This document shows, in pieces, positions 28,786 to 40,424 of a stretch of 64,000 bases of DNA (its first letter is position 1; every line of letters begins with the position of its first letter). Position numbers and translations under genes: made by a program. The notes beneath the pieces are model-generated. The model saw only the letters and a list, made by a program, of their open reading frames with translations. It did not search any database and was not told the DNA's origin. This DNA comes from Mariluticola halotolerans (GTDB lineage: Bacteria > Pseudomonadota > Alphaproteobacteria > Rhizobiales > Devosiaceae). The stretch is from NCBI RefSeq assembly GCF_021611515.1, contig NZ_CP090960.1, forward strand, positions 868,001-932,000, given 5' to 3'.

Positions 28786-30570
28786 TTATTTCGTGTCCAG
28801 ATTAACCCGGATATGCAGTTCGCGCAGCTGCTTCGCGCTCACGCTGGAGGGCGCGCCCATCAACAGGTCTTCGGCCTGCTGGTTCATGGGGAACAGCGTG
28901 ATCTCGCGCAGGTTCTTGGCGCCCACAAGCAGCATGACGATCCGGTCAAGCCCGGCCCCCATGCCCCCATGCGGCGGCGCGCCGTACTGGAAGGCCCGGT
29001 ACAGGCCGCCAAAGCGCTCTTCAACAACGTCAGGCCCAAGCCCGGCAATGCCGAAAGCCTTGATCATCAGTTCCGGCAAATGGTTACGCAATCCGCCTGA
29101 AGCGATTTCAAAGCCGTTGCAGACCATGTCGTACTGATAGGCCTTGATCGACAGCGGATCCTCGTTTTCCAGCGCCTCCATGCCCCCTTGCGGCATTGAG
29201 AACGGATTATGGGCGAAGTCGACGCGCTTTTCGTCCTCGTTCCACTCATAAAAGGGAAAATCGACGATCCAGCAGAGTTCAAAGCGCTCGGTATCGACAA
29301 GGTTCAGTTCCTCGCCAACGCGCGTGCGGGCATCGCCGGCAAAACGGTGGAACTTGGCCGGGTCACCGGCAACAAAGAAACAGGCATCGCCCGCTTCAAG
29401 GCCCATCTGGGTGCGGATGGCCTCGGTGCGTTCCGGGCCGATATTCTTGGCCAGGGGGCCTGCGCCTTCCAGCGCGCCACCTTCTTCACGCCAGAAGATA
29501 TAGCCAAGGCCCGGCTGGCCCTCGCCCTGCGCCCAGGAATTCATCCGGTCACAAAATGCGCGGCTGCCGCCTGTCTTGGCGGGCACAGCCCAGATTTCCA
29601 CCTTCGGATCATTGGCGATCATATTGGCGAAAACCTTGAAGCCCGATTCAGCGAAATGCGGGGTAACCGCCTGCATTTCAATCGGGTTCCTGAGGTCCGG
29701 CTTGTCCGAGCCATAAGTCCGCAGCGCTTCCGCATAGGGAATGCGGCGGAAGTTCTGGGTCACCGGCTTGCCCTCGGCAAATTCTTCAAAAATGCCGCGA
29801 ATGACCGGTTCCATGGTCGCGAGCACGTCTTCCTGCTCGATGAAGCTCATTTCGAGATCGAGCTGATAGAATTCACCCGGCAGACGATCTGCGCGCGGGT
29901 CTTCATCGCGGAAACAGGGCGCAATCTGGAAATAGCGGTCAAAGCCTGAGGTCATCAACAGCTGTTTGTATTGCTGTGGTGCCTGGGGCAGCGCGTAGAA
30001 CTTGCCCTCATGGATGCGGCTGGGCACCAGAAAATCACGAGCACCTTCCGGTGACGAGGCCGAAAGAATCGGCGTCTGGAATTCAGCAAAACCGGCATTG
30101 GTCATCTCGCGGCGCATCGCGGCCACAATCTTGGTGCGGGTCATGATATTGCGGTGCAAGGCTTCCCGACGCAGATCGAGGAAGCGGTAGCGCAAGCGAA
30201 TGTCCTCAGGATATTCCTGATCGCCAAACACCGGCATCGGCAATTCGCCGGCCTTGCTGAGCACCTCAATCTCATTGATGAACAGCTCAATCTCACCTGT
30301 TGGCAGGTTCGGGTTCACAGCATCGGCGGCGCGGGCTTTCACCTCGCCATCAATGCGCACAACCCATTCGGCGCGCAGGGTTTCGGCCAGCGCGAAAGCC
30401 GACGAATCGGGATCAACCACGCACTGGGTCAGCCCGTAGTGATCGCGCAGATCGATAAACAACAGGCCGCCATGATCGCGCACACGGTGAACCCAACCGC
30501 TAAGGCGCACGGTTTTGCCAACTTCACTGGAATTCAATTGCGCGCATGTATGCGAACGATAGCGATGCAT
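28786..30570 (-). CDS. aspS: Aspartyl-tRNA synthetase
   Basis: Class IIb synthetase of 594 residues: N-terminal OB anticodon-binding domain ([18 protein letters not shown]), class II motif 1 region ([14 protein letters not shown]), motif 2 [15 protein letters not shown], the bacterial GAD insertion, and motif 3 [13 protein letters not shown]. GatB, GatA and GatC are also encoded in this window. In relatives the synthetase is often non-discriminating and mischarges tRNA-Asn for GatCAB to amidate; that use here is inference. It is divergent from rnd across a 194-bp spacer without a convincing gene. Confidence 0.96.
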   Translation of the reverse strand: MHRYRSHTCAQLNSSEVGKTVRLSGWVHRVRDHGGLLFIDLRDHYGLTQCVVDPDSSAFALAETLRAEWVVRIDGEVKARAADAVNPNLPTGEIELFINEIEVLSKAGELPMPVFGDQEYPEDIRLRYRFLDLRREALHRNIMTRTKIVAAMRREMTNAGFAEFQTPILSASSPEGARDFLVPSRIHEGKFYALPQAPQQYKQLLMTSGFDRYFQIAPCFRDEDPRADRLPGEFYQLDLEMSFIEQEDVLATMEPVIRGIFEEFAEGKPVTQNFRRIPYAEALRTYGSDKPDLRNPIEMQAVTPHFAESGFKVFANMIANDPKVEIWAVPAKTGGSRAFCDRMNSWAQGEGQPGLGYIFWREEGGALEGAGPLAKNIGPERTEAIRTQMGLEAGDACFFVAGDPAKFHRFAGDARTRVGEELNLVDTERFELCWIVDFPFYEWNEDEKRVDFAHNPFSMPQGGMEALENEDPLSIKAYQYDMVCNGFEIASGGLRNHLPELMIKAFGIAGLGPDVVEERFGGLYRAFQYGAPPHGGMGAGLDRIVMLLVGAKNLREITLFPMNQQAEDLLMGAPSSVSAKQLRELHIRVNLDTK

Positions 30571-30764
30571 GATCTACTCTTGTTTTTTATCGGAATCCGG
30601 GGATTTCATGGGCCGGAAAAGCGCATGGGCAAGCCGGTTTGTCAAGCTTGCAGCACCGGAGGCGGCACTTGCAAGCCGTGTCATGGAAACCAAATTTGGC
30701 TTCAATTCTGGAGTCATCGCCCGACACCTGCTAGGGGTTGGAAAAATAAACGAGTAAAAACCTC

Positions 30765-31922
30765 ATGCATGTAATTACGGCAACTGCCGAACTGGCAAAA
30801 TTTTGCCAACACGCCGCGCAATTTGATTTCGTCACTGTTGATACCGAATTTCTCCGCGAAACGACCTACTGGCCAAAACTTTGTCTGGTCCAGGCCGCAA
30901 CCACCGAACAGGCTGTGCTGATCGATCCGCTGGCCAAAGGTATCGATCTTTCGCCCCTGTTCGAATTGATGGCAAATGCCGCCGTCACCAAGGTGTTTCA
31001 CGCCGCCCGCCAGGATGTGGAAATTTTCGTAAAGCTCTCCGGTGACGTGCCGGTAAACCTGTTTGACACCCAGATCGCAGCCAGCGTCTGCGGTTATGGT
31101 GACAGCGTTTCCTACGACAATCTGGTGCGCTCTGTCGTTGGCGTGCAGATCGACAAGAGTTCCCGGTTCACGGATTGGTCGGCCCGCCCCCTGAGCGAGA
31201 AACAGCTCACCTATGCGCTGGCAGACGTCACCCATCTGCGCGATATCTATGTGACATTGCGCGCCAAGATTGACGAGATGGATCGCGCCAGCTGGGTAGC
31301 GGATGAAAACGCCACGCTCTCCAGCATCGACACCTATATCGTCAAGCCGGAAGACGCCTGGCGCCGCCTGAAGATGAAAATCAATCGCCCGCGCGATCTG
31401 GCTGCCTTGAAGGCGCTGGCCGCATGGCGCGAACAGCGGGCGCAGGATAACGACCAGCCGCGCGGTCGCATTCTCAAGGATGACGCCATATACGAACTGG
31501 CCGTACAACGTCCGCTTCAGGCTGAAAAATTCGACAAGATGCGGGTCGTGCCACGTGGATTTGGCCGTTCGGCAGCTGCTAGCGAAATTATCAAGGTCCT
31601 CAAGGAAGTTGAGGATTTGCCCAAGGATAGCCTGCCGACCTTGCCCGCACGCGTCCATGGCCCCTCGCCCAAAGGTCCGATTGGGGATTTGATCCGGGTG
31701 CTGCTGAAGGCTGTTTCCGAGCGCGAGGGTGTCGCCGCGCGGATCATTGCCACCTCTGACGATATTGACGCGCTTGTGCTCGACGACAATGCAGACGTGT
31801 CGGCGCTCAAGGGTTGGCGGCGCTCAATATTCGGGGACCGGGCTCTCGCGATCAAGCATGGCCGTATCGGCCTTGCCGCAACGGACGAAGGTATTATCGA
31901 GGTACCAATCAGCCAATCGTGA
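30765..31922 (+). CDS. rnd: Ribonuclease D
   Basis: 3'-5' exoribonuclease for tRNA 3' maturation, 385 residues. The DEDDy exonuclease residues are visible: Asp26 and Glu28 (VDTEFLRE), Asp84 (ARQDVE), Tyr150 and Asp154 (YALADVTHL). HRDC-type helical domains follow (RPRDLAALKALAAWREQRAQ). Its stop codon lies inside the 3' end of the convergent ppx gene, a 14-base tail-to-tail overlap. Confidence 0.95.
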   Translation: MHVITATAELAKFCQHAAQFDFVTVDTEFLRETTYWPKLCLVQAATTEQAVLIDPLAKGIDLSPLFELMANAAVTKVFHAARQDVEIFVKLSGDVPVNLFDTQIAASVCGYGDSVSYDNLVRSVVGVQIDKSSRFTDWSARPLSEKQLTYALADVTHLRDIYVTLRAKIDEMDRASWVADENATLSSIDTYIVKPEDAWRRLKMKINRPRDLAALKALAAWREQRAQDNDQPRGRILKDDAIYELAVQRPLQAEKFDKMRVVPRGFGRSAAASEIIKVLKEVEDLPKDSLPTLPARVHGPSPKGPIGDLIRVLLKAVSEREGVAARIIATSDDIDALVLDDNADVSALKGWRRSIFGDRALAIKHGRIGLAATDEGIIEVPISQS

Positions 31923-33450
31923 CGCGTTTATCGCTCATGTTCGACGTGTTGGCGAGCTGAGACAGGCGGTTTTCCAAACGGTCGCCGCCGAGGAATTCAA
32001 AATCCTGCGGCAGGTGCAAAACCAGCGTATCGCCGTCTGTTGAAAAGCGGACACGCGGCAATACGCCGGGCATGCCTGCCGACATGGGATAGGCGACCCG
32101 CAGAAGCGCACCGAGAATGCGGGCGCGCGCACTGCCCTTGCTGCCCGCCAGTTTCAGCAAGGCGCTGCTGATACTTTTGTGCTTGAGACCCATATAGCGC
32201 ACGGCCAGCGCCTCGGCCAGAAACGCCCGGCCGGGATGGTCAATGCCCACAAGCGCACCATAAGCCACCAGATCAACGCTTTGCTCGCCCCGGTAATCGG
32301 GGTGCCCCCGCCAGCCGATGTCGGCGAGGAAACACAGTGCGTGGCGCAAGCGCGTCTCAGCTGGGGTCTCCGACAGGCCGGTACCGGCGATAAACTGCTC
32401 TGAAAATTCCATCAGGTCATAGGCATGGGCTGGCGAGCGGGCGCGCAGCACCGACATTTCCTCACACGCCTGCAGCAAGGGGTCGACGGCCTGCTCCTTC
32501 GGTTTCAGCAGGCTGTAAAGATAGCCCTCACGCACACCGAGGGCGGAGAAGACAACCTTGTCGAATTGTCCCGCGCGCAGCGTTTCCGACATGATTGCGG
32601 CACCAAACGGCATCAGGCCCCGCCGGGAGGAGCTCAAGTGATTTTCGTTCTGGTAAGTGCCGGTCGCCTCGAAATCCGCAACAACCGTGTCGCAGAGTTC
32701 AATAATGTCTGATGCCTTGGCGGTATAGTGCTGGATCATGTGCAGCGGGTATTTCTTTTGACGCTGATGCAGTTTGACCAGCGACCGCCATGTCCCGCCA
32801 ATGGCGCAGAATGTGCCGTTTGGTCCCGCGCCGAATTGTGCCGATTTCTGCAGCCGTTCGCGCGCAAGCCCGGCGGCCTTTTGCGCTGAACCGCCGCTAT
32901 CGTCCTGCAGGCGGATCACGCCCAGCTCGTGGGTTTCCCCGCCTGTGTCCGTCCCGTTTTCAACGCGCGACAATTCAAGGCTGCCGCCGCCAAGATCACC
33001 GACAACACCGGTAAATTCAGGCATGCCGGCCACAACGCCAATGGCGGCATAATGGGCTTCTTCCACACCTGCGAGCACTTTGACCGGGGCGTGCATGATC
33101 GCTTCCACATCGGCGCAAAAAGCCGGGCCATTACTGGCTTCACGCACGGCGGATGTCGCCAGAATATGTGTCTGGCCCACGCCCATGAGCCTGGCCACCA
33201 ATGCAAAACGGCGCATCGCCTGAAGCGCATGCGCCGTGTTGGCATCTGCCAGCCGCCCGGTCGCGGCAACACCGCGTCCCAGGGCACATGAAGCCTTTTC
33301 GTTATAGAGAGGGGTCAGTGCCCGTGCGTGACGCTCATAGACCACCAAACGCACGGAGTTTGAACCGATGTCGAGAACCGCGACAGGTTTAGCGCCTTTA
33401 ATCCGGCCCTGGGCGGTTGGGTCGGCATCAACGCCCCATCTGACTATCAA
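31909..33450 (-). CDS. ppx: Exopolyphosphatase (Ppx/GppA family)
   Basis: Degrades polyphosphate, and possibly pppGpp, from chain ends. It has 513 residues with an actin-like ATPase fold: [16 protein letters not shown] near the N-terminus and [13 protein letters not shown] for the second phosphate loop. A C-terminal HD-like helical region follows. Its ATG overlaps the ppk stop (ATGA), so synthesis and degradation of polyphosphate are translationally coupled. It ends 14 bases into rnd on the opposite strand. Confidence 0.94.
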   Translation of the reverse strand: MIVRWGVDADPTAQGRIKGAKPVAVLDIGSNSVRLVVYERHARALTPLYNEKASCALGRGVAATGRLADANTAHALQAMRRFALVARLMGVGQTHILATSAVREASNGPAFCADVEAIMHAPVKVLAGVEEAHYAAIGVVAGMPEFTGVVGDLGGGSLELSRVENGTDTGGETHELGVIRLQDDSGGSAQKAAGLARERLQKSAQFGAGPNGTFCAIGGTWRSLVKLHQRQKKYPLHMIQHYTAKASDIIELCDTVVADFEATGTYQNENHLSSSRRGLMPFGAAIMSETLRAGQFDKVVFSALGVREGYLYSLLKPKEQAVDPLLQACEEMSVLRARSPAHAYDLMEFSEQFIAGTGLSETPAETRLRHALCFLADIGWRGHPDYRGEQSVDLVAYGALVGIDHPGRAFLAEALAVRYMGLKHKSISSALLKLAGSKGSARARILGALLRVAYPMSAGMPGVLPRVRFSTDGDTLVLHLPQDFEFLGGDRLENRLSQLANTSNMSDKRVTIG

Positions 33451-35630
33451 TCGTCATCCTCGTCACTATCGTCGCTGCCGGTCAGGGCACTACCCCGGCC
33501 CGACAGACTTGGGTTTGTCATAAAATAGTCGTGGGCATTAAACAACTCATCGCCGTCTTTTGGCCGCACGCGCTGCGAGCTCCCATCGGGCAGGACTTCC
33601 CAGCTTTGCTGATTGTCGCGGAGATAGGCGACCATGATCCGTTCAAGGATCTGTTTATGCACCGTGTTGTTCAGCATCGGTGTCAAAGCCTCAACGCGCC
33701 AGTCGAGGTTGCGTTGCATCAGGTCAGCGGAGGAAATATAGACCATGGCCTCGCGCGAGGGCATTTCCGCGCCATTGCCAAAGCAATAGATGCGGGAGTG
33801 CTCGAGGAAGCGGCCGACGACTGATTTGACCCGGATATTGTCGGAAAAGCCGGGAATGCCGGGCCGCAGGCAGCAAATGCCGCGCACGATCAACTCAACC
33901 TTGACCCCGGCAATACTGGCATCATAAAGCGCATCGATGATAATCGGATCGACCAGCGCATTCATCTTGAACCAGATATTGGCGGGTTCGCCGCGCTCGG
34001 CGTGTTGGATTTCCTTGGCAATCCCGTCAAGCAGCGTCTGGCGCAGATTGACCGGGGAAACCGCGATGCATTCCATCTCCGAGGGCCGGGCGTAACCGGT
34101 GATGTAATTGAACACCCGGGCAACGTCGCGGGTGATGGCCGGGTTGGAAGTGAAATAGCTCAGGTCGGTATAAACCTTGGCGGTGATCGGGTGGTAATTG
34201 CCGGTACCGATATGGCAATAGCTGACCAACTTGCCCTTTTCGCGCCGCACGACCTGGCTCAGCTTGGCATGGGTCTTGAGTTCGATGAACCCGAAAACCA
34301 CCTGTGCCCCTGCCCGCTCCAGATCGCGGGCCCAGCGGATATTGGCCTCTTCGTCAAAGCGCGCCTTGAGTTCGACCAGCGCGGTGACGGATTTGCCCGC
34401 TTCCGCTGCAATAACCAGCGCTTTGATGATCGGGGAATCGGATGAGGTTCTGTAAAGCGTCTGCTTGATGGCCACGACATCCGGGTCACGCGCGGCCTGC
34501 ATAAGGAATTGCGCCACCACATCGAAGCTCTCGAATGGATGATGGACGAGCAGGTCCTTGGCCTGGATCGCGGCCAGACAATCACCGTGAAAATCGCGAA
34601 TCCGCTCCGGGAAACGCGCGTGATAGGGCGTGAATTTCAGATCGGGGCGATCGATATCGCAAATCTTGGCGGCATCGCCCAGCCCCATAAAGCCTTCCAC
34701 TTCAAACGTGTCTTCCGGGCTGACGCGCAATTCCTCAGCGATATGCCGGCGCAGGATCTTGGGCATGGATTTTTCGATTTCCAGCCGGATCACCTGTCCG
34801 CGGCGGCGCTGGCGCAGGGCACTTTCGAATTCGACCACGAGATCTTCGGCTTCGTCATCGATTTCGATTTCACTGTCGCGGATCAGCCGGAACGCGCCGG
34901 ACCCCAGAATTTTGTAGCCGGGGAACATCTTGTGGAAGAACAGCTTGACCAGCGTTTCCAGCGTCACCAGTTCCGTGCGGCGTTCCGCCGTCAGGCTGGA
35001 TGGCAGGCTGATGAAGCGGTCGACATTGAGCGGCAGGCGCACCAGCGCCAGAAGCCGTTCGGTGCTATTGGCCCGCTCCAGCTGGAAGGCCAGCGAAAAG
35101 CCGAGATTGGGAATGAAGGGGAACGGGTGGGCCGGATCGACCGCAATCGGGGTCAGGACCGGGAAAATTTCCTCGCGGAACAGCTTTTGCAGGAACTTGA
35201 TCTGCTCGGGGCTTAAGTCTTCCTCTTCATGAATCACCACGTTTTGCGCAAACAATTCCTCGCGCATGGTCTGCCAGTAATCCTGCTGCTCAAGCTGCAG
35301 GTGCTGGGCGAGCGTGGTGATGTCTTCCAGCTGTTCGGTGGCCGAAAGCCCGTCAGCGCTCATCTTGGACATGCCGGCGCGCACCTGGCCCTTCAGGCCG
35401 GCCACGCGCACCATGAAGAATTCATCGAGATTGTTGGCGGAGATCGAGACGAAACGCAGCCGTTCGAGCAGCGGGTGATTGGTGTTACCCGCCTCTTCAA
35501 GCACCCGCATATTGAACTGCAGCCAGGAGACCTCGCGATTGACGAAGCGAGCCGGACTGGTCCTCAGCGCTTCCACATCCGGCGCAGTGTCCTCGGTATT
35601 GGCTTCTGGGATATCTGTGATTTCATTCAT
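33447..35630 (-). CDS. ppk: Polyphosphate kinase 1
   Basis: Reversible synthesis of polyphosphate from ATP, 727 residues. The N-terminal domain has [18 protein letters not shown] and [18 protein letters not shown]. The catalytic phospholipase-D-like domains carry the autophosphorylated His454 in KTHAKL (equivalent of E. coli His435) and the second His in [23 protein letters not shown] is the family signature. The frame runs to 35696, but ATG 35630 gives the usual N-terminus and overlaps the hdaA stop by eight bases. It is part of the perM-hdaA-ppk-ppx operon. Confidence 0.96.
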   Translation of the reverse strand: MNEITDIPEANTEDTAPDVEALRTSPARFVNREVSWLQFNMRVLEEAGNTNHPLLERLRFVSISANNLDEFFMVRVAGLKGQVRAGMSKMSADGLSATEQLEDITTLAQHLQLEQQDYWQTMREELFAQNVVIHEEEDLSPEQIKFLQKLFREEIFPVLTPIAVDPAHPFPFIPNLGFSLAFQLERANSTERLLALVRLPLNVDRFISLPSSLTAERRTELVTLETLVKLFFHKMFPGYKILGSGAFRLIRDSEIEIDDEAEDLVVEFESALRQRRRGQVIRLEIEKSMPKILRRHIAEELRVSPEDTFEVEGFMGLGDAAKICDIDRPDLKFTPYHARFPERIRDFHGDCLAAIQAKDLLVHHPFESFDVVAQFLMQAARDPDVVAIKQTLYRTSSDSPIIKALVIAAEAGKSVTALVELKARFDEEANIRWARDLERAGAQVVFGFIELKTHAKLSQVVRREKGKLVSYCHIGTGNYHPITAKVYTDLSYFTSNPAITRDVARVFNYITGYARPSEMECIAVSPVNLRQTLLDGIAKEIQHAERGEPANIWFKMNALVDPIIIDALYDASIAGVKVELIVRGICCLRPGIPGFSDNIRVKSVVGRFLEHSRIYCFGNGAEMPSREAMVYISSADLMQRNLDWRVEALTPMLNNTVHKQILERIMVAYLRDNQQSWEVLPDGSSQRVRPKDGDELFNAHDYFMTNPSLSGRGSALTGSDDSDEDDD

Positions 35631-36399
35631 CGGGGTCACCGTTTCCGGAAGAGTTGGTCTGCGCCTCGGCGCGGATGGCCAGGGCTTCAGCAGCAATTGA
35701 ACGCGTGACGGAAGCCCGCCGCGTCAGCGCCAGCTTGTCCATCAACGCAACGATAGCCACTGCCTCCGAGGTCGAACGCTCCATGCGCGCAACCAGATAG
35801 GCAATGATTTTGGGGTCGATCGTGATCTGCCGATCCCCGAAGAGTTTCACCAACATCTGTGACAGTTGGATGTCATCAGGGGTCTCTACCGGGAAATTGG
35901 AGGCCAGCCGGGCCCGCGACAGCACGTCAGCGGTTTTATAGGGCCACTGGCTCACCGGATTGCGCGCCGTCATCAGCAAGGGCCGGGCGTCGCGCATGCA
36001 CTGGTTGAGCAGATGGAACAAGGCCTGCTCGTCATAGGCGATACGGTCCACATCTTCCAGCAGCACCGGCTGGGTGCCGCCCTGCCCGGCCAGCGTTTCC
36101 AGCGCCTCCGGCAGCGCATGCACCGCCTCTGCCCGCTCGGCCCAGATGCGGGCCAGATGGGACTTTCCTGATTTGGCGGGGCCGGAAATCAGGCTGAGCG
36201 GACCGGACCAGTTGGGAAAGGCAATGACATGTTCAAAGGCAAGCTGATTGCCCGGGCTGACGATAAAGTCAGCCTCGGCATGCGAAGGGGTGTGACCAAG
36301 ATCGAGAACAAGCTGGCCGCCATGCCGAACGGGCAATTCCGGCTCGGCGTCGAGCAGATCGACGCCCGTCTGACTATTTTGCCTTGGGTGACTGACCAC
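35623..36399 (-). CDS. hdaA: DnaA-related replication inactivator HdaA
   Basis: DnaA-like AAA+ protein of 258 residues that, with the beta clamp, stimulates DnaA-ATP hydrolysis after initiation. The N-terminus carries a clamp-binding-like QLVLDL (residues 29-34) followed by [13 protein letters not shown]. Walker A is GPAKSGKS (73-80), Walker B is VLLEDVD, and the DnaA DNA-binding domain is missing, as expected. The frame starts at 36456; GTG 36399 has GGGAG five bases upstream, leaving a 26-base overlap with perM. Its position between perM and ppk is typical of the order. Confidence 0.9.
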   Translation of the reverse strand: MVSHPRQNSQTGVDLLDAEPELPVRHGGQLVLDLGHTPSHAEADFIVSPGNQLAFEHVIAFPNWSGPLSLISGPAKSGKSHLARIWAERAEAVHALPEALETLAGQGGTQPVLLEDVDRIAYDEQALFHLLNQCMRDARPLLMTARNPVSQWPYKTADVLSRARLASNFPVETPDDIQLSQMLVKLFGDRQITIDPKIIAYLVARMERSTSEAVAIVALMDKLALTRRASVTRSIAAEALAIRAEAQTNSSGNGDPDE

Positions 36400-37468
36400 C
36401 GCTGCTCCCGTCCGCTTCCAGATATAGCGGGCTTTCCTGATATTTGCGTACGGCAAAGCGTATCAGAACACTGGCCACTGCCGCCATAGGCACGGCCAGC
36501 AACAGGCCGACAAAACCGAAAATCAGGCCGAAGGCAAACAGGGCGAACATCAGCCAGACCGGATGCACCCCGATGCTGCTGCCCACGAGTTTGGGGTAAA
36601 GAATATTGCCCTCAAGAAACTGACCGACCAAAAACACCACGAAAACCGCAACGATCATCGGCCATTCGGGCCAGAACTGCACAAGCGCCACGCCCACTGA
36701 AAGCACGAACCCGACCAGAAAACCCACATAGGGAATGAAGCTCAACAGCCCCGCCACCAGACCGATGGCAAGACCGAAGCTGAGCCCGGTCAGGGTGAGC
36801 GAGGTTGCATAAAACACGCTCAGCAGCAAAACCACACTCACCTGCCCGCGGATCACGCCGGCCATGGCCACATCGATGTCCTTCAACACGCCCCGGATTT
36901 CGTCGCGATGCTTGCGCGGCAGCAATTTGTCGGCAGCGGTGACCATGCCATCCCAGTCGAGCAGCATGTAAAAGGCAACCACAGGCGTGACCACCAAAAG
37001 GCCGATGGCGTTCAAAAGCGTCATGCTGGACTGCATGATCTGGCCGAAAATATTGCCCGCGATCCCCAGGCCGTTCTGCAACAGGTCCGCCAAGGCGTTC
37101 TGCACCTGTGCAAAACGCTCAGCCCCCAGAAAAGCATAGACTTCCGGCGCCCATTGATTGGCCAGTTCCTGCAATTGATTGACATAGCCCGGCAGGCGCT
37201 GCGCCAGACCCACTGCCTGTTGCGCCACAAGCGGCACGATCAGGAAAAATGCACCGGTGAATATCACCAGCGCCAGCGTCAGGATAACGGATGTCGCCCA
37301 GAAGCGGCTGAATTTCCAGCGCTCAAGCTGGTCGGCAACCGGGTCAAGCAGATAGGCCAGCGCCATGCCGACAACGAAGGGCAAAAGAATGCCGCGGAAA
37401 ACCCAGAGGCCAAGGATAAGTGCCGCCAGCAGGAGAAGCCAAACTTTGATCTGGTTTTGCAGTAACAT
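36374..37468 (-). CDS. AI-2E family transporter (PerM-like)
   Basis: 364-residue polytopic membrane protein of the AI-2 exporter/PerM superfamily: two N-terminal helices (LLLLAALILGLWVFRGILLPFVVGM region), a soluble central part, and clustered C-terminal helices with SFIPYVGFLVGF and GNILYPKLVGSSIGVHPVWLM, the family signature. It heads the hdaA-ppk-ppx operon and is divergent from purM. Transported substrates in this family are diverse; quorum-signal export should not be assumed. Confidence 0.9.
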   Translation of the reverse strand: MLLQNQIKVWLLLLAALILGLWVFRGILLPFVVGMALAYLLDPVADQLERWKFSRFWATSVILTLALVIFTGAFFLIVPLVAQQAVGLAQRLPGYVNQLQELANQWAPEVYAFLGAERFAQVQNALADLLQNGLGIAGNIFGQIMQSSMTLLNAIGLLVVTPVVAFYMLLDWDGMVTAADKLLPRKHRDEIRGVLKDIDVAMAGVIRGQVSVVLLLSVFYATSLTLTGLSFGLAIGLVAGLLSFIPYVGFLVGFVLSVGVALVQFWPEWPMIVAVFVVFLVGQFLEGNILYPKLVGSSIGVHPVWLMFALFAFGLIFGFVGLLLAVPMAAVASVLIRFAVRKYQESPLYLEADGSSGGQSPKAK

Positions 37469-37505
37469 AAGGCGCGCAACCCTTGCGTGTCGTCCTGAGA
37501 GCCGT

Positions 37506-37519
37506 TATCAGCGCTGATA
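37506..37519. promoter_or_regulatory. 14-bp perfect palindrome between perM and purM
   Basis: TATCAGCGCTGATA is its own reverse complement. It lies in the 134-bp divergent spacer, 38 bases from the perM start and 84 from the purM start, where a regulator could act on both operons. No factor can be named. Confidence 0.4.
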
Positions 37520-37602
37520 CCGCCCCGCCAGGCGAGGAGCAACCGCTTTGATACGGTCAAACCAATGTGGTGGGGACAAAACCCGAGCGAAGTGCCAAAG
37601 CC

Positions 37603-38679
37603 ATGTCCAACGAACAACAAGTGCCACCAAACGGTTTATCATACAAGCAGGCAGGCGTGGATATCGACGCCGGTAATGCACTTGTCGAGGCGATCAAGCC
37701 CGCTGTTCGCTCGACCCGCCGCCCCGGCGCGGATGGTGAAATCGGTGGTTTCGGCGGTCTGTTCGACCTGAAGGCTGCCGGGTTCAAGGATCCGGTTCTG
37801 GTGGCCGCCAATGATGGCGTCGGCACCAAATTGCGCATTGCCATCGAGACGGGCAAACACGACACGATTGGCATCGATCTGGTAGCCATGTGCGTCAACG
37901 ATATTATCGTTCAGGGTGCCGAACCGCTGTTCTTTCTCGATTATTTTGCCACCGGCAAGCTGGACGTCGCCGAGGGCAAGGCGATTGTCGAGGGTATTGC
38001 CGAGGGCTGCCGCCAGTCCGGTTGCGCGCTGATCGGCGGCGAAACGGCTGAAATGCCGGGCATGTACAGCGCAGGCGATTATGATCTGGCCGGTTTCTGC
38101 GTCGGTGGTGCGGAACGCGACCAGCTTTTGCCGCGCGGCGAGATGGCGGCGGGCGATGTTCTGGTGGCAATTGCCTCTTCCGGGCCGCACTCAAACGGCT
38201 ATTCACTGATCCGCAAGATCGTTGAGGTTTCCGGCGTCGCATGGGACGCGCCAGCGCCTTTCGCGCCTCAGCAAACACTGGCGCAAGCTTTGCTCACGCC
38301 GACACGGATTTATGTAAAGCCGCTTCTTGCCGCGCTCAAAGACGGGCTGGCGATCCGGGCGATGGCCCATATTACCGGTGGCGGCTTTATCGACAATATT
38401 CCGCGCGTTCTGCCTGACAGCTTGTCCGCGCATATCGATCTGAACGCCATTGCGGTGCCAAAAGTTTTCGGCTGGCTGGCCCAGACCGGGGGCATGGATG
38501 CCCGCGAGATGTTGCGCACGTTCAACTGCGGTGTCGGCATGCTCGTGGCGGTCGCCCCTGATGATGCCGACGCCTTGATTGCCCATCTGGCAAACTCCGG
38601 CGAACAGGCCGCGCGGGTCGGTGTTCTGGCCGCGCGGGATGGCGATGCGGTGACATTTGAAGGTGCACTGGCACTATGA
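37603..38679 (+). CDS. purM: Phosphoribosylformylglycinamidine cyclo-ligase
   Basis: AIR synthetase of purine synthesis, 358 residues. Family motifs include [58 protein letters not shown], the [14 protein letters not shown] loop, and [17 protein letters not shown]. The frame opens with GTG 37567, but ATG 37603 matches homologues. It overlaps purN by four bases (ATGA). Confidence 0.96.
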   Translation: MSNEQQVPPNGLSYKQAGVDIDAGNALVEAIKPAVRSTRRPGADGEIGGFGGLFDLKAAGFKDPVLVAANDGVGTKLRIAIETGKHDTIGIDLVAMCVNDIIVQGAEPLFFLDYFATGKLDVAEGKAIVEGIAEGCRQSGCALIGGETAEMPGMYSAGDYDLAGFCVGGAERDQLLPRGEMAAGDVLVAIASSGPHSNGYSLIRKIVEVSGVAWDAPAPFAPQQTLAQALLTPTRIYVKPLLAALKDGLAIRAMAHITGGGFIDNIPRVLPDSLSAHIDLNAIAVPKVFGWLAQTGGMDAREMLRTFNCGVGMLVAVAPDDADALIAHLANSGEQAARVGVLAARDGDAVTFEGALAL

Positions 38680-39278
38680 GCGACAAAAAGCGGGTTGCCG
38701 TTCTGATCTCCGGGCGCGGCTCCAATATGAGCGCGCTGATCGAGGCGGCACGCGCCTCCGATTATCCAGCGGAAATTGTTGGCGTCATTGCCAATAAACC
38801 GGGCGCGGAAGGCCTGGTAACCGCCGGACACAACAATATCCCCACCGCCGTGTTCTCGCTGAAGAACTATGCCGACAAGGCCGCGACAGATGCCGCCATT
38901 GACGGGCAGTTGCAGGCCTGGAATGTGGATATTGTCTGCCTTGCCGGGTTCATGCGCCTGCTCAGCGCAGAATTCTGTGCCAAGTGGGAAGGCAAGGCGA
39001 TCAACATCCACCCCTCTTTGCTACCTGCCTTTAAAGGGCTCGATACCCATGCGCGGGCGCTGGACGAAGATGTGTCCGAGCATGGATGCACGGTGCATTT
39101 CGTGACCGCCGACATGGATGACGGCCCGATCATTGGTCAGGTCGCCGTGCCGGTGGAATTCGGCGATACGCCGGGCATACTGGCCGAACGGGTTTTGAAG
39201 GCAGAGCACAAGCTTTACCCCTGGGCTTTGGCGCAGGTGGCCTCGGGCGCGATCACCTTTGAGGACCTCAAGGACTAG
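38676..39278 (+). CDS. purN: Phosphoribosylglycinamide formyltransferase
   Basis: Formyl transfer from 10-formyl-THF to GAR, 200 residues. The phosphate loop is [12 protein letters not shown]. Catalytic Asn-His are in [13 protein letters not shown], and the Asp is in MDDGPIIGQ, with HGCTVHFV between them. It is translationally coupled to purM through an ATGA overlap. Confidence 0.96.
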   Translation: MSDKKRVAVLISGRGSNMSALIEAARASDYPAEIVGVIANKPGAEGLVTAGHNNIPTAVFSLKNYADKAATDAAIDGQLQAWNVDIVCLAGFMRLLSAEFCAKWEGKAINIHPSLLPAFKGLDTHARALDEDVSEHGCTVHFVTADMDDGPIIGQVAVPVEFGDTPGILAERVLKAEHKLYPWALAQVASGAITFEDLKD

Positions 39279-39388
39279 GCAGTCAATGCCAGTCCGCACA
39301 TCACCAGAATTGATAGCTGTCATCGCAAGAAACGGATCGACCGGGGCGTTTTTGAGGCCTAGTGTCGAGCGTTCTCTGGAGATTGAAA

Positions 39389-40279
39389 ATGGCTTTGCGC
39401 GACTGGCTATGGGTAATTCTGCTGGGTGCTATCTGGGGGTGCTCGTTCCTTTTCAACGCTGTGCTTATTCGTGAGCTGGGGCCCCTTTGGGTTTCCGCAG
39501 GCCGCGTGGGCATTGGAGCCCTTGGGTGCTGGGCCTTTGTTTTCGCTTTTGGCAAAAAGCTGCCGCGTGAGCGCGCGATATACGGCCATTTTCTGGTGCT
39601 GGGCATCCTCTCCTATGCCATTCCTTTTGCGCTGTTCCCCCTCAGTCAGGCCTATCTGGCCTCGGGTGTTGCCGCGATCATCAATGCCATGACCCCCATC
39701 ATGACCGTCATCGTCTCGCAGTTCTGGCATGGGGGCGAAAAGGTCAGCTGGAGCAAATCCGCAGGCGTGCTCTCCGGATTTGCCGGGGTGGCCATCCTCG
39801 CCTCCCCCGCGCTCGCCGCTGGTGGCACCTCACAGATATGGGCGATTGCCGCCTGTCTGCTTGCCACTATCTGCTATGCGGTTTCGTTGAACTACGCCCG
39901 CAATTTCAAGCATATAGACCCGTCAATTCTGGCCGCCTGCGCCTTGAGCGGTGCCACCGTCGCGGCAGTCCCGGCAGCGTTTCTGATGCACGGGATACCG
40001 CATCTGGTGACGGTAGAGGGCTGGGCCGCCATGCTGGGTATCGGCCTTCTCGCCACCGCCTTCGCCTTCCAGATCATGTACCGGCTTCTGCCCCGTATCG
40101 GCGCGACGAATTTTTCAGTCGTCACCTTCATCGCCCCTGTCTCAGCCATCCTTCTCGGCTTCACCCTCCTGGGTGAAACGCTAAAGCCGGAACATATCAT
40201 GGGCATGATCGGCATCTTCATCGGCCTGCTACTCATCGACGGCCGCATCGTCCGGCGCTGGCAACGCGCAAAAACCTGA
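39389..40279 (+). CDS. EamA/DMT family transporter
   Basis: 296-residue drug/metabolite transporter-type permease with ten predicted membrane helices in two EamA repeats. The first begins LWVILLGAIWGCSFLF; the second has ATICYAVSLNYARNF and the ending FIAPVSAILLGFTLLGETL, a typical repeat signature. The frame opens at 39362, but ATG 39389 has GGAGATTG seven bases upstream. It is the last gene before the 1.5 kb repeat island. The substrate is unknown. Confidence 0.88.
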   Translation: MALRDWLWVILLGAIWGCSFLFNAVLIRELGPLWVSAGRVGIGALGCWAFVFAFGKKLPRERAIYGHFLVLGILSYAIPFALFPLSQAYLASGVAAIINAMTPIMTVIVSQFWHGGEKVSWSKSAGVLSGFAGVAILASPALAAGGTSQIWAIAACLLATICYAVSLNYARNFKHIDPSILAACALSGATVAAVPAAFLMHGIPHLVTVEGWAAMLGIGLLATAFAFQIMYRLLPRIGATNFSVVTFIAPVSAILLGFTLLGETLKPEHIMGMIGIFIGLLLIDGRIVRRWQRAKT

Positions 40280-40362
40280 CCCCACCCCACAGGCGAGAAC
40301 CCAGCAGCAGGCAGAATTTTCCGCATGAATTGCCTTTAGCACCCCCGACGCGGCGCACTGGA

Positions 40363-40380
40363 TTCCCGTTTTCACGGGAA
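40363..40380. repeat. Small palindrome, TTCCCGT/ACGGGAA family, copy 1
   Basis: Arms 40363-40369 and 40374-40380 with a TTTC loop, preceded by a CTGGA and followed by ATGACG, as in the copy at 41650-41669. The flanking words mark it as one dispersed family. Confidence 0.7.
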
Positions 40381-40424
40381 TGACGTTGTGGGTTTGGAAC
40401 GCCCCAATCCCTCATCCCCCAGAT

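Noticed and set aside
30571-30764. Small plus-strand ORF of 62 codons between aspS and rnd
   Set aside because: It starts inside the aspS start region, has no ribosome site or domain, and lies where the divergent promoters should be.
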